This document shows positions 1 through 8,711 of a stretch of 64,000 nt of DNA, one piece after another; positions within the stretch are counted from its first letter, which is position 1; each line of letters starts with the position of its first letter. Position numbers and translations under genes: made by a program. Origin of the DNA: Desulfobacteraceae bacterium (GTDB lineage: Bacteria > Desulfobacterota > Desulfobacteria > Desulfobacterales > JACKCP01). The notes below the pieces were generated by a model, which saw only the letters and a list, made by a program, of their open reading frames with translations, ran no database searches and was not told the origin of the DNA. The stretch is from contig JACKCP010000012.1 of NCBI GenBank assembly GCA_020633955.1, forward strand, positions 18,274 through 82,273, in the 5' to 3' direction.

Positions 1-1
1 T

Positions 2-1966
2 ATCCATATTCCAGGTGTTAAAGATGAAGTAAAAAAAGATTTTGAATATTTTTCTGTGAAAAAAGGCGGCTGTTTAAATTTTATTAAAGTAAGAACTAAA
101 AATATTGATACCTTGCTGTATTGTATTTTCAGTTCTGATAATCAGTTTAGTAAAGAAGAGGCACGGTTTGCAGTTGATTTTCTTGAAAAAATCTGTCTGC
201 TTTATTTTCAGGTTCAGTCAGGAGTCTGCGATCCTGAAAAGTTTGAGGAGCTTGCATTAAATGAGGAAATGTACAGAAGCGTTTTTGAAAATACAGGTAC
301 AGGAACAATCATAATTGATTATGAAATGCTCATTTTATATGCAAATCAAAAATTCTGCCAGCTGACCGGTTTTAAAAAGGAAGAGCTGGAAAACAAGATG
401 AAATGGTCTACTTTTGTTTACAAGGATGATGTGGGCAAAATGCAGAGCTATCATTACGGAAGAAGAAAGAAAAACAACAACATTCCTGAAGAATATGAGT
501 GCAGGGTAATAGATAAGGAAGGCAATCTCAAATATATTTACATGAAAGTCGGGATGATACCGGGAACAGATAAAAGCATTGCTTCCTTCATGGATATTAC
601 AAACAGAAAGGAAGCTGAAATAAAGCTTAAGGAAAGCAAATCCCAGCTTTCTGTTATACTGGAAAATTTTGAAGGTCTTATTTATATTGTAAATGAAAAT
701 CATGAAATTGAATTTATGAATAAGGCACTTGAAAAACGAGGCGAGATAAGTGATGCAGGCAAGTGCTTTAACTTTCTCCATGGTTTTGAATCCCCATGTC
801 CCTGGTGTTCAATAGATAAAGTATTTAAGGGTGAAATAGTAAAGGAAGAGATTTTCAGTCCCTATGATAATAAATGGTACTCATCTGTTACATCTCCTCT
901 TTTGACTCCCTTTGATAAAATTTCCAGGGCACAGACCATTTTGATTGATATTACTGAGAGAAAGTTCCATGAAGCCCTTTTAAAGGAAAACGCTGAAAAT
1001 CTTAAAAATGAAAATATAAAATTAAAATCTTCCATGCGTGAAAGATACCGTCTTGGCAATATAATCGGAAAAAGCTCAAAAATGCAGAATGTTTATGAGC
1101 TTATTTTAAAGGCTTCCGAGTCAAGTGCCCATGTAATAATATATGGAGAATCCGGAACAGGAAAGGAACTTGTTGCCGGTGAAATTCACAGGCTCAGTAA
1201 AAGAAACAGGGAAAATTTTGTACCTGTAAACTGTGGTGCAATTTCAGAAAAACTCATTGAAAGTGAATTTTTCGGATATAAAAAAGGAGCTTTTACAGGA
1301 GCTGATTCAGATAAAAAGGGTTTTCTTGATCAGGCTGACAGGGGAACTCTTTTTCTTGATGAAATTGGCGAAATTGGTCTTAACATGCAGGTCAAGCTTT
1401 TGCGTGCCATTGACGGTGCAGGCTATACTCCTGTTGGCGGAACAGAGGTTAAAATTCCTGATCTCAGGATAATTGCCGCCACAAACAGGGATTTAAAGGA
1501 ACTTGTAAAGGAAAGGAATATGAGGGAGGATTTTTTTTACAGGATTCATGTTATTCCCATAAGACTTCCTGCTTTACGTGAAAGGCTTGATGATATTCCT
1601 CTTTTGACAGATCATTTTATATCTTCCCTTAAAATGGATAAAAAACCTGTAATAACAGGCCGCCTCCTTGATTCATTTCAGAAATATGACTGGCCCGGAA
1701 ATATCAGGGAGCTTCAGAATATCATAAACAGGTATGCTGCAATTGGTGATCCCGGCGTTTTAAAGGGGTTTCACACTCTTGGCAGTGAGGAGACCGAAAA
1801 AATTGATTTTTCCAAAAATCTGTCTGAAATAATAGCAGACTATGAGCAGAAAGTAATTCTCAAGGCTTTGGAAAAAAACAGGTGGCAGAGAATTAAGACA
1901 GCAGAATTTCTTGGAATCCACAGAAAAACCCTTTTCGAGAAAATAAAAAAATACGGGATAGAGTAG
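2..1966 (+). CDS. Sigma-54-dependent activator with PAS domains (5' end outside window)
   Basis: This is an enhancer-binding transcription activator for sigma-54 RNA polymerase. The reading frame is open from the first bases of the window, so the GTG at 56 is probably not the start and the protein is N-terminally truncated here. Counting from 56, there are two PAS domains (about residues 70-185 and 195-305). The second carries a short Cys cluster (SPCPWCS). An AAA+ domain follows (about 335-560) with Walker A GESGTGKE, the sigma-54 contact loop GAFTGA and Walker [11 protein letters not shown] Fis-type helix-turn-helix ends the protein. There is no receiver domain in the visible part, so the signal is likely a small ligand or redox state read by PAS. 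It lies directly upstream of a fatty-acid oxidation operon that has a sigma-54 promoter, which is the likely target (inference). Confidence 0.93.
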   Translation: MHIPGVKDEVKKDFEYFSVKKGGCLNFIKVRTKNIDTLLYCIFSSDNQFSKEEARFAVDFLEKICLLYFQVQSGVCDPEKFEELALNEEMYRSVFENTGTGTIIIDYEMLILYANQKFCQLTGFKKEELENKMKWSTFVYKDDVGKMQSYHYGRRKKNNNIPEEYECRVIDKEGNLKYIYMKVGMIPGTDKSIASFMDITNRKEAEIKLKESKSQLSVILENFEGLIYIVNENHEIEFMNKALEKRGEISDAGKCFNFLHGFESPCPWCSIDKVFKGEIVKEEIFSPYDNKWYSSVTSPLLTPFDKISRAQTILIDITERKFHEALLKENAENLKNENIKLKSSMRERYRLGNIIGKSSKMQNVYELILKASESSAHVIIYGESGTGKELVAGEIHRLSKRNRENFVPVNCGAISEKLIESEFFGYKKGAFTGADSDKKGFLDQADRGTLFLDEIGEIGLNMQVKLLRAIDGAGYTPVGGTEVKIPDLRIIAATNRDLKELVKERNMREDFFYRIHVIPIRLPALRERLDDIPLLTDHFISSLKMDKKPVITGRLLDSFQKYDWPGNIRELQNIINRYAAIGDPGVLKGFHTLGSEETEKIDFSKNLSEIIADYEQKVILKALEKNRWQRIKTAEFLGIHRKTLFEKIKKYGIE

Positions 1967-2061
1967 TTTGTGTTTGAATAGTGTTATTGTGTAACTTTTT
2001 TACCACGCTATTTTTTAGATATTGTATTTATTTGGTTAAGAGGGTGTTGTATTTTGTTTGT

Positions 2062-2095
2062 GTGGCAGTATGGTTACATACTGCCTGTTTTTTTA
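2062..2095 (+). terminator. Rho-independent terminator after the activator gene
   Basis: The arms GGCAGTAT and ATACTGCC (2064-2071 and 2078-2085) form a perfect 8-bp stem with a 6-nt loop, followed by TGTTTTTTT. This looks like an intrinsic terminator about 100 bp past the stop codon. The same palindrome lies about 100 bp upstream of the sigma-54 promoter, so it could also be an activator binding site. Confidence 0.65.
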
Positions 2096-2166
2096 TATCT
2101 CCCCATGTTTTATTAAAAATCAGTATTAACAGATGTTTGTGCGCTTTATGTTATAAACGCTGTTTG

Positions 2167-2182
2167 TGGCACAGATCGTGCT
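2167..2182 (+). promoter_or_regulatory. Sigma-54 (-24/-12) promoter of the fatty-acid oxidation operon
   Basis: The sequence TGGCACAGATCGTGCT fits the sigma-54 consensus TGGCAC-N5-TTGCW, with GG and GC separated by exactly ten bases. It ends 45 bp before the ATG of the CoA-transferase gene and lies downstream of a sigma-54 activator gene. Both the match and the context support it. It has not been shown to work. Confidence 0.8.
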
Positions 2183-2227
2183 TTTCTTCCTTCAGGAGAT
2201 TAAACTTATTATGCTGGAGGAGAGATC

Positions 2228-3595
2228 ATGGATCATCGCAAAAATTATTTGAGCAAAAAAATAGATGCTGCTGAAGCAGCAGCTTTAGTAAAATCAGGAG
2301 ACTGGGTAGATTATGGTGCTTTTTGTGCAGCACCGGTAACAATTGACAAGTTCCTTGCCAAAAGAGCAGGCGAAATTTCAGATGTTAAAATAAGGGCTCT
2401 TGCTTTTCCCGGAGTTGCAGCTGTTTCATCCAGAGAAGATAAGAGCAGCAGTTTTATTTACAATAACTGGCACTTCAGCGGCGGAGACAGAAAATGTCAT
2501 GACAGCGGTAACTGCCACTTTATACCTTTTGTATATCATGAAGGCCCCAGTCATTATTATGAAAAAAACATAAAAAACAATGTCTGTATTCTTGCTGCAT
2601 CTCCCATGGATAAGTTTGGTAATTTTAATTTTGGTATTGCAAACTCATTCCAGAGGGCAATGATTGACAGTGCAGATATTGTCATAGTTGAAGTCAATGA
2701 AAATATTCCTGTATGTCTTGGAGGTGCAGGAGAATTTATCCATATTTCAGAAGTTGATTATGTTGTTGAATCAGATAATCCTCGTCTTTTGACCCTTCCC
2801 GAGCCTAAAATATCCGAAACTGATAAAAAAATAGCAGAAATTATTGTAAACACAATGGAAGACGGTTCATGTATTCAGCTTGGAATAGGCGGAATGCCAA
2901 ATGCTGTTGGTAAACTTATTGCTCAGTCGAATCTAAAGGATCTTGGTGTGCATACAGAAATGTTTGCAGATGCATATCTTGACATGTATAAGGCCGGAAA
3001 ACTTACAAACACCAGAAAATTCAAAAACAAGGGAAAATCGGTATATACTTTTGCCCTTGGAAGTCAGGAACTTTATGATTTCCTTCACTTAAATCCGGAA
3101 TGTGCAAGCTACCCTGTTGATTATACAAATAATCTTGCTGCAATTTCAGCAAATGACAAAATGATATCAATCAACAATGCAATTGAAGTTGACCTTTATG
3201 GCCAGGTTTCTTCAGAATCTTCAGGTTTCAGACACATTACAGGAACTGGGGGACAATTTGACTTTGCATATGGGGCATATCATTCAAAGGGTGGAAAATC
3301 ATTTATCTGCCTTACCTCAACAGTAACTGACAGGCACGGAAAAGTTAAATCAAGAATCAAGCCTGTTTTTTCTCCCGGAACAATTACAACACTTCCAAGA
3401 AGTATAACAAACTATGTTGTTACTGAATTTGGGATGGTCAATCTTAAAGGCAAATCAACATGGGAAAGGGCAGAAGCCTTGATAAGCATAGCTCATCCAG
3501 ATTTCAGAGAAGAACTTATTAAAGAGGCCGAAAAGATGAATATCTGGGTTAAAAGGCCATATTGCACAGTAAATGTTGATACATCAGCTGCATGA
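2228..3595 (+). CDS. Acetyl-CoA hydrolase/CoA-transferase family protein
   Basis: This 455-residue protein belongs to the acetyl-CoA hydrolase/transferase family, which includes butyryl-CoA:acetate and 4-hydroxybutyrate CoA-transferases. Such enzymes move CoA between carboxylic acids through a glutamyl-CoA intermediate. The family motif with the likely catalytic glutamate is seen as VHTEMF (Glu244). The Gly-rich GTGGQFDF motif lies near residue 338. A strong Shine-Dalgarno (GGAGGAGA) precedes the ATG. It is the first gene of an operon-like run with an acyl-CoA dehydrogenase and a thiolase, behind a sigma-54 promoter. A role in activating short- or medium-chain fatty acids with an acyl-CoA donor is likely. 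The exact substrate cannot be read from sequence. Confidence 0.9.
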   Translation: MDHRKNYLSKKIDAAEAAALVKSGDWVDYGAFCAAPVTIDKFLAKRAGEISDVKIRALAFPGVAAVSSREDKSSSFIYNNWHFSGGDRKCHDSGNCHFIPFVYHEGPSHYYEKNIKNNVCILAASPMDKFGNFNFGIANSFQRAMIDSADIVIVEVNENIPVCLGGAGEFIHISEVDYVVESDNPRLLTLPEPKISETDKKIAEIIVNTMEDGSCIQLGIGGMPNAVGKLIAQSNLKDLGVHTEMFADAYLDMYKAGKLTNTRKFKNKGKSVYTFALGSQELYDFLHLNPECASYPVDYTNNLAAISANDKMISINNAIEVDLYGQVSSESSGFRHITGTGGQFDFAYGAYHSKGGKSFICLTSTVTDRHGKVKSRIKPVFSPGTITTLPRSITNYVVTEFGMVNLKGKSTWERAEALISIAHPDFREELIKEAEKMNIWVKRPYCTVNVDTSAA

Positions 3596-3663
3596 AGATC
3601 ATGATCAGCTTCATATAGCTTTATAAAATTTGAAACAGGGAAAAGAAAAAGACAGTTTATTGC

Positions 3664-3788
3664 AAGAACGGATGCTGGATTTTTTCTGAGCAGGTTTGAG
3701 TAGATAAATATTTCTACTGTCTCGAGGCTCAGCGGGAATGAGATTCAGAAAGAATGCAGCAGCCGTTCCAATTTAAACTGCACAGTTA
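3664..3788. repeat. Family B palindromic repeat, long form, left part lost
   Basis: The stretch contains GATGCTGGATTTTTTCTGAG on one side and ATTCAGAAAGAATGCAGCAG on the other, which are inverted relative to each other. It matches the inside of the copies at 26182-26347 and 45207-45374. It lies between the CoA-transferase and acyl-CoA dehydrogenase genes, so it is probably transcribed within the operon. Confidence 0.75.
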
Positions 3789-3819
3789 AGAAAAAACTTT
3801 ATTATGAAAGGAGCCTTAA

Positions 3820-5625
3820 ATGGCACAGCTGATTGCAGATAAGAAAGACATTGAATTTGTCCTTTTTGAACAATTCAAGACAGAAGAAGAAATTTTATCA
3901 AGTGATGTTTTTTCGGAATTCAATAAAAAAACAGTTGAAATGATAATATCCGAGGCAAGAAAGCTTGCCCTCGATGAAATTCTTCCTCTTCAGAAGCTGA
4001 GTGATGCAGGCTGCGTTTTTGATCAGGGAAAAGTAACTGTTCCAAAGGAATTTCACAAGGTTTACAAAAATTTCTGCGAAGGCGGCTGGCTTTCAATGCC
4101 TGACAAGGCTGAATGGGGCGGACAGGGAATGCCTGAAATAGTATCAAAGGCTGCAAACGAGTTTTTTTATGGAGCATGTAATTCATTCATGCTCTACAAT
4201 ATGCTTACCCACGGTGCTGCAAGACTTATTGAATCCTTTGGAACAGAAGAACAGAAAAAACAGTGTCTTGAAAACATGTATTCAGGAAAGTGGTCTGGAA
4301 CCATGCTTTTGACAGAACCTGAAGCAGGGTCAGATGTTGGTGCTCTTACAACTTCAGCCAAAAAAAATGCAGACGGAACATATTCCATTTCAGGAAGCAA
4401 AATTTTTATTTCCGGCGGTGAGCAGGACATGGTTGAAAATATTATTCATCCTGTTCTTGCAAGAATTGAAGGCGCCCCTGAGGGTACAAGGGGAATTTCG
4501 CTTTTCTATGTTCCAAAATTCAGAATAAATCCAGATGGAAGCCTTGGAGAGTTCAACGATGTTGTATGTACAGGAATTGAAGAAAAAATGGGTCTTCACG
4601 GAAACTGTACATGTTCTCTTACCCTTGGAGGAAAAGGCAACTGCATAGGAACCCTTATAGGTGAAGAAAACAAAGGCATGGCTGCAATGTTTCAGATGAT
4701 GAATGAAGCAAGGCAGATGGTTGGACTTCAGGGTCATGCAAACGCATCGGCTGCATATATGTATGCACTTGATTATGCAAGACAGAGAAAGCAGACAAAA
4801 CGAATTCAGGACCCTGCAGGAACAGCTCCTGCTTCAATTATTGAGCATCCGGATGTGAAAAGACAGCTTCTTCTTATGAAGTCCTATGTGGACGGAATGA
4901 GAAGTCTTATTTATTACAACGCCATGTGCCAGGATAAAAGACATCTTGCAAAGACAAAAGAAGAAAAAGACTACTATTTTGCAATGGAAGAGGTTTTAAC
5001 TCCAATAATCAAAGGCTATTTCACAGACAAGAGTTTTGAGGTCTGTTCCCATGCAATCCAGGTTTACGGAGGATATGGCTACATTGAGGAATATCCTGTT
5101 GCACAGCTATTAAGAGATGCAAGAATTTTCATGATCTATGAGGGAACAAACGGAATTCAGTCAATAGACCTCATAGGAAGAAAACTTGGAATGAAAGACG
5201 GAAAGCCTTTCATGAATTTTCTTGAAGAAATAAGACTTACAGTTGAAGAGGCTTCAAAGATTGACGAGCTTAAGCCAATGTGCGAAGCAATGACAAAATT
5301 CCTTGAATATTATGGTGAAACAGCCCTTGATTTTGCAAGAAAACTCAAAGGCGATGAAGTTTTAAATGCATTTTCATTTTCATTCCCTTTTCTTGAGGCA
5401 ACAGGAGATCTTTCAATAGCCTGGATGCTTCTTTCAAGAGCAAAGGCTGCATATCCTTTGATAGGCAAGAAAAAGAAAACTGATCCTTTTTATCTTGGAC
5501 AGGTCAACACCGCAAGATTCTTTATTAAAACAATTCTTCCTGTTAGTCTTGGTAAACTTGCATCAATTGAAAACTGCGACAGGGCAGTAACATTGATGGA
5601 GGATTCTTTTTACTGGGGAAAATAA
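3820..5625 (+). CDS. Acyl-CoA dehydrogenase with C-terminal extension
   Basis: This is an FAD-dependent acyl-CoA dehydrogenase that makes the trans-2-enoyl-CoA in the first step of beta-oxidation. At 601 residues it is longer than the usual 380-400. The N-terminal helical domain, the middle beta domain (MLLTEPEAGSDVG near 165-178) and the C-terminal helical domain with the catalytic base Glu441 (IYEGTNGIQ) are all present. About 130 further residues follow, as in the acyl-CoA dehydrogenase subgroup with an extra C-terminal domain (the type that includes DmdC-like enzymes). A good ribosome site (AAAGGAG) precedes the ATG. It sits between CoA-transferase and thiolase genes, and an electron-transfer flavoprotein encoded elsewhere would take the electrons. 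Chain-length specificity is unknown. Confidence 0.95.
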   Translation: MAQLIADKKDIEFVLFEQFKTEEEILSSDVFSEFNKKTVEMIISEARKLALDEILPLQKLSDAGCVFDQGKVTVPKEFHKVYKNFCEGGWLSMPDKAEWGGQGMPEIVSKAANEFFYGACNSFMLYNMLTHGAARLIESFGTEEQKKQCLENMYSGKWSGTMLLTEPEAGSDVGALTTSAKKNADGTYSISGSKIFISGGEQDMVENIIHPVLARIEGAPEGTRGISLFYVPKFRINPDGSLGEFNDVVCTGIEEKMGLHGNCTCSLTLGGKGNCIGTLIGEENKGMAAMFQMMNEARQMVGLQGHANASAAYMYALDYARQRKQTKRIQDPAGTAPASIIEHPDVKRQLLLMKSYVDGMRSLIYYNAMCQDKRHLAKTKEEKDYYFAMEEVLTPIIKGYFTDKSFEVCSHAIQVYGGYGYIEEYPVAQLLRDARIFMIYEGTNGIQSIDLIGRKLGMKDGKPFMNFLEEIRLTVEEASKIDELKPMCEAMTKFLEYYGETALDFARKLKGDEVLNAFSFSFPFLEATGDLSIAWMLLSRAKAAYPLIGKKKKTDPFYLGQVNTARFFIKTILPVSLGKLASIENCDRAVTLMEDSFYWGK

Positions 5626-5636
5626 GAGGTTACTCA

Positions 5637-6365
5637 ATGGAAGACAAGAGAAAAAAGGAAAGAGCAGAGTATGCTATTGATATTATCCATAGAACCGTTA
5701 TGCATCATTTTCTGTGGTTTTCAGAGGTAAGACACCAGATGGGAGATGATATTGCATATGAAACTCTTCACAGGGTTTTTGAAAAAAGTCTTGAAATTCA
5801 GATGAAGAAAATAGGCCGGGTTCTTGATTTTGAAATAAAGGAGGGGATTCCCCTTCCCCTTCTTTCACTTGAAGAGAAAAAAATGGAAAATCTCATTGAG
5901 GCACTTTCTTTAAACTGGATTGCAAATGACGGAATATGGTTTCAGGATGTAGAATTTGAGCATGGAATGAATGATGCAAAAAGGTGCAACGATTCCTGCT
6001 GGTCAAATTTCTCACCCTTTGAGGCAAGGTCTATTAAAAAACTTTTAGATATTCCTGAACATTCAGGACTAACCGGCCTTGAACAGGCACTTGGATCAAG
6101 GCTTTATTCAAATGTAAATATCCAGTCCGTAGTCTGGGAAAATGAAAACAGTCTGATTTTTCAGATGAACAAATGCTGGGTTCAGGAAAAAAGAAAGGCA
6201 AGAGGCCTTGATGATTATCCATGCAAGTCTGCAGGTCTTGTTGAGTATGCCTATTTTGCAAGGGAAATTGATAAAAGAATTAAAACCGAATGTATTGGAT
6301 GTCCGCCGGACAATCACCCGGATGACTGGTATTGTGCATGGCGGTTTTATATAGATGAGCAATAA
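5637..6365 (+). CDS. Small Cys-rich protein, DUF6125-like
   Basis: This 242-residue protein begins 11 bp after the acyl-CoA dehydrogenase stop, so it is co-transcribed. It resembles a family of cytosolic proteins of unknown function (probably DUF6125, recalled rather than searched). The visible hallmark is a set of conserved-looking cysteines: RCNDSCW near 116-121, a Cys pair in the middle, and a C-terminal CIGCPPDNHPDDWYCAW motif. The last motif could bind a metal or Fe-S cluster. There is no signal peptide or membrane segment. Its place between beta-oxidation genes suggests an accessory role in that pathway. No activity can be assigned. Confidence 0.75.
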   Translation: MEDKRKKERAEYAIDIIHRTVMHHFLWFSEVRHQMGDDIAYETLHRVFEKSLEIQMKKIGRVLDFEIKEGIPLPLLSLEEKKMENLIEALSLNWIANDGIWFQDVEFEHGMNDAKRCNDSCWSNFSPFEARSIKKLLDIPEHSGLTGLEQALGSRLYSNVNIQSVVWENENSLIFQMNKCWVQEKRKARGLDDYPCKSAGLVEYAYFAREIDKRIKTECIGCPPDNHPDDWYCAWRFYIDEQ

Positions 6366-6392
6366 TGTTTATAAAGAATTAAGGAAAATATT

Positions 6393-7661
6393 ATGGAAAG
6401 AGTTTGTATAGTGTCTGGAGCAAGAACGGTTGTAGGAGCATTTGGAGGCGTATTAAAATCTTTTACATCTGTAGACCTTGGAAGTGCTGTAATAAAAAAC
6501 GTGCTTGAAAGGGTAAAGCTTCGTCCTGATCTTGAAGAATCCGAATTTTGTCCTGTAAAACTTCAGACAAAAATAAAAAATGAAAGTTCATCCTTTGATG
6601 AGTCATTTACTCCTGTAAAAATAGATGAAGTTATAATGGGAAACGTTCTTCAGGCGGCCCAGGGCCAGAACCCTGCAAGACAGTCAATGGTTAGGGCAGG
6701 TCTTTCCTATGAAACAAGTGCATATACAGTTAACAAGGTCTGCGGTTCAGGGCTTAAAGCAATTGCTGAAGCTGCACTTTCAATCATGACAGGAAAATCT
6801 GAAGTAATAATTGCAGGAGGTCAGGAATCTATGTCCAATGCTCCCCTTGCTCTTCCCAAGGCAAGATGGGGACACAGAATGGAGGTCTCAGGCAAGGGAG
6901 AAATCTTTGACCTTATGGTTTATGACGGACTTTATGAAATTTTCAATGGATACCACATGGGTATAACTGCAGAAAATATTGCAGATCTTTATTCAATTTC
7001 AAGAGAAAAGCAGGATAAGCTTGCAGTTCTTAGCCATAACAGAGCAATGGCGGCAATCAAGGATAAAATTTTTGAAAAAGAAATTGTCCCGATGGTAATA
7101 AAGTCAAGAAAAGGCGATAAAATTGCCGATACAGATGAGCGCCCAATGGAAACCGATATGGAAAAAATGGCAAAATTAAAGCCTGCCTTTAAAAAAGACG
7201 GAAGTGTAACTGCCGGAAACGCATCAGGAATAAACGACGGTGCAGCAGCAGTTCTTCTTATGAGCGAATCAAAGGCAAAAGCCCTTGGACTTACTCCCCT
7301 TGCCTATATAAATAATTTTGCATCAGGCGGACTTGATCCCGCATATATGGGACTTGGTCCGGTTCCTGCTGTAAAAAAAGTAATGAAAATGAGTGGTCTC
7401 AAGGTTTCTGACATGGATGTTATTGAGCTGAACGAGGCTTTTGCTTCCCAGGCCTTAGGGTGCATGGAGGAACTTGGAATTGATCCTGAATTTCCAAACC
7501 CCCTTGGAAGCGGAATTTCAATAGGCCACCCAATAGGATGCACAGGTGCAAGACAGATGGTTACAATTATCCATGAAATGGAAAGAAAAAATTATAAAAA
7601 AGGCCTTATTTCCATGTGTATTGGCGGCGGAATGGGAATGGCCATGGTAGTTGAAAGGTAA
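6393..7661 (+). CDS. Acetyl-CoA C-acyltransferase (thiolase)
   Basis: This 422-residue thiolase would carry out the last step of beta-oxidation, cleaving 3-ketoacyl-CoA with CoA to acetyl-CoA, or the reverse condensation. The nucleophilic cysteine is Cys117 (NKVCGSGLKA). The GHPIGCTGAR and CIGGGMGMA motifs supply the catalytic His and second Cys. An extra segment of about 27 residues between residues 43 and 75 pushes the active cysteine from the usual position near 90. This insertion is rich in Glu, Lys and Ser and is not typical of the family. The gene closes the operon and is followed by a strong terminator. Confidence 0.94.
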   Translation: MERVCIVSGARTVVGAFGGVLKSFTSVDLGSAVIKNVLERVKLRPDLEESEFCPVKLQTKIKNESSSFDESFTPVKIDEVIMGNVLQAAQGQNPARQSMVRAGLSYETSAYTVNKVCGSGLKAIAEAALSIMTGKSEVIIAGGQESMSNAPLALPKARWGHRMEVSGKGEIFDLMVYDGLYEIFNGYHMGITAENIADLYSISREKQDKLAVLSHNRAMAAIKDKIFEKEIVPMVIKSRKGDKIADTDERPMETDMEKMAKLKPAFKKDGSVTAGNASGINDGAAAVLLMSESKAKALGLTPLAYINNFASGGLDPAYMGLGPVPAVKKVMKMSGLKVSDMDVIELNEAFASQALGCMEELGIDPEFPNPLGSGISIGHPIGCTGARQMVTIIHEMERKNYKKGLISMCIGGGMGMAMVVER

Positions 7662-7754
7662 ATTGGTTTGACTTGAACTTCTGTTTACAGGTGTCTTTGA
7701 TGTCTGCCCAGGGGACACAATTAAAGGCAGGCGTCAATACCTTATTTGATTAAT

Positions 7755-7806
7755 AAGAGACCTGTTTTGTGTTTTGCCTCTTCATGGTTTGGCAGGTCTC
7801 TTTTTA
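7755..7806 (+). terminator. Terminator of the fatty-acid oxidation operon
   Basis: The arms AGAGACCTG (7756-7764) and CAGGTCTCT (7793-7801) pair perfectly and run into a T tract. It lies about 95 bp after the thiolase stop codon. Confidence 0.85.
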
Positions 7807-7841
7807 ATAAAAGGTCAAATTTAATCTCCTCCTAAGTCAGA

Positions 7842-7867
7842 GCAATACCTCCAAAAAGAGGTATTGC
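7842..7867. other. Perfect 10-bp hairpin
   Basis: GCAATACCTC and GAGGTATTGC flank a 6-nt loop. No T tract follows, so this is not a clear terminator. Its role is unknown. Confidence 0.5.
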
Positions 7868-7937
7868 ACTGAATTATTATCCAACCTCTTTAAAATAGCT
7901 TTAACTTGACATAATGTAATGCTGGAGCTAATTTAAC

Positions 7938-8080
7938 TAGTTGCTGAACGAAAACGGTCTTTTTTGTCCATTTGGCTTCAGATTTAAAATTTAATCCTCA
8001 AAACACTTAATGTATCCTGACGATTAAATTTTATCTTTCTTGAACTGAACAAAAAACTCCTTGTTTTCGGCCAATCACTA
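7938..8080. repeat. Family A palindromic repeat, copy A1
   Basis: The element starts TAGTTGCTGAACGAAAACGG and ends TTTTCGGCCAATCACTA. The ends are imperfect inverted repeats. The centre is also inverted (AAATTTAATC against GATTAAATTT-like arms), so the whole 143 bp can fold into one long hairpin. Both ends abut CTAG here. It lies about 37 bp upstream of the Fur-family gene and has a near copy just after that gene. Confidence 0.85.
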
Positions 8081-8117
8081 GCTGGATTATTTAAACTTTT
8101 TAAAGGCAGGTTTTAAA

Positions 8118-8555
8118 GTGGAACAATCAAAAGACAGATTTGAAAAAATGATTGGTTTGATAAAGGAAAAAGGAAACAGGCTGACCAATCAGAGAATTGC
8201 AGTTGTAAAAATTCTTTCAGAAAGTTTAGAGCATCCTTCAGCAGAAACAATATATAAAATAGTAAAAAAAGACCATCCAGCCACAAGTCTTGCTACAGTT
8301 TATAAAACCATAAATCTTTTAAAACAGTATAATGAAGTAATGGAGATCGGTTTTGCAGACAGGGGAAGCAGGTACGACGGTTTTAATCCAAATCCCCACC
8401 CCCATGTTGTCTGTGAAAAATGCGGGAAAATTATTGATGCAAAAACAGATATAAATCTGCTTGCAAAAGAGGTTTCAAAGGAAACAGGTTTTGAAATCAG
8501 GTCTCACAGGCTTGATTTTTACGGTATTTGTCCCCAATGTCTTGCTGATGATTAA
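8118..8555 (+). CDS. Fur-family transcriptional regulator (PerR-like)
   Basis: This 145-residue protein has the Fur-family layout: an N-terminal winged helix (RLTNQRIAVVKIL, then TVYKTINLL near residues 73-81) and a C-terminal metal-binding dimerisation domain. The structural zinc site is seen as CEKC (about 96-99) and CPQC near the end. The region HPHVV fits the PerR/Fur regulatory metal ligands. A PerR-type peroxide sensor is more likely than an iron Fur because of its short N-terminus and two CxxC pairs. The start is GTG, the only start close to the SD-like AAAGGCAGG. It is flanked on both sides by family A repeats, which is unusual. Confidence 0.87.
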   Translation: MEQSKDRFEKMIGLIKEKGNRLTNQRIAVVKILSESLEHPSAETIYKIVKKDHPATSLATVYKTINLLKQYNEVMEIGFADRGSRYDGFNPNPHPHVVCEKCGKIIDAKTDINLLAKEVSKETGFEIRSHRLDFYGICPQCLADD

Positions 8556-8565
8556 TCTCTTTACT

Positions 8566-8710
8566 TAGTTGCTGAACGAAAACGGCCTTTTTTGTCCATT
8601 CCGGCGTCAGATTCAAAATTTAATCCTCAAAATACCCCATGTATTCCTGCGGTTAAATTTTTCATCTTCCTTGAACTGAACAAAAAATTCTCGTTTTCGG
8701 CCAATCACTA
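8566..8710. repeat. Family A palindromic repeat, copy A2
   Basis: This full copy fills the space between the Fur-family gene and the converging CheB/CheR gene. It begins about 10 bp after one stop codon and ends 1 bp before the other. Its long hairpin could act as a two-way terminator here. It is close in sequence to the copies at 46886 and 54151. Confidence 0.85.
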
Positions 8711-8711
8711 C

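Noticed and set aside
1981..2274. 97-codon frame between the activator and CoA-transferase genes
   Set aside because: It has no SD, contains the terminator hairpin and sigma-54 promoter, and runs into the CoA-transferase gene in another frame.
7304..7718. Minus-strand frames across the thiolase end
   Set aside because: They are antisense shadows of a clearly coding gene, without SD or domain.
7938..8710. CRISPR array made of family A copies around the Fur-type gene
   Set aside because: Repeats are about 143 bp, dispersed, with a gene between them; no short regular spacers.
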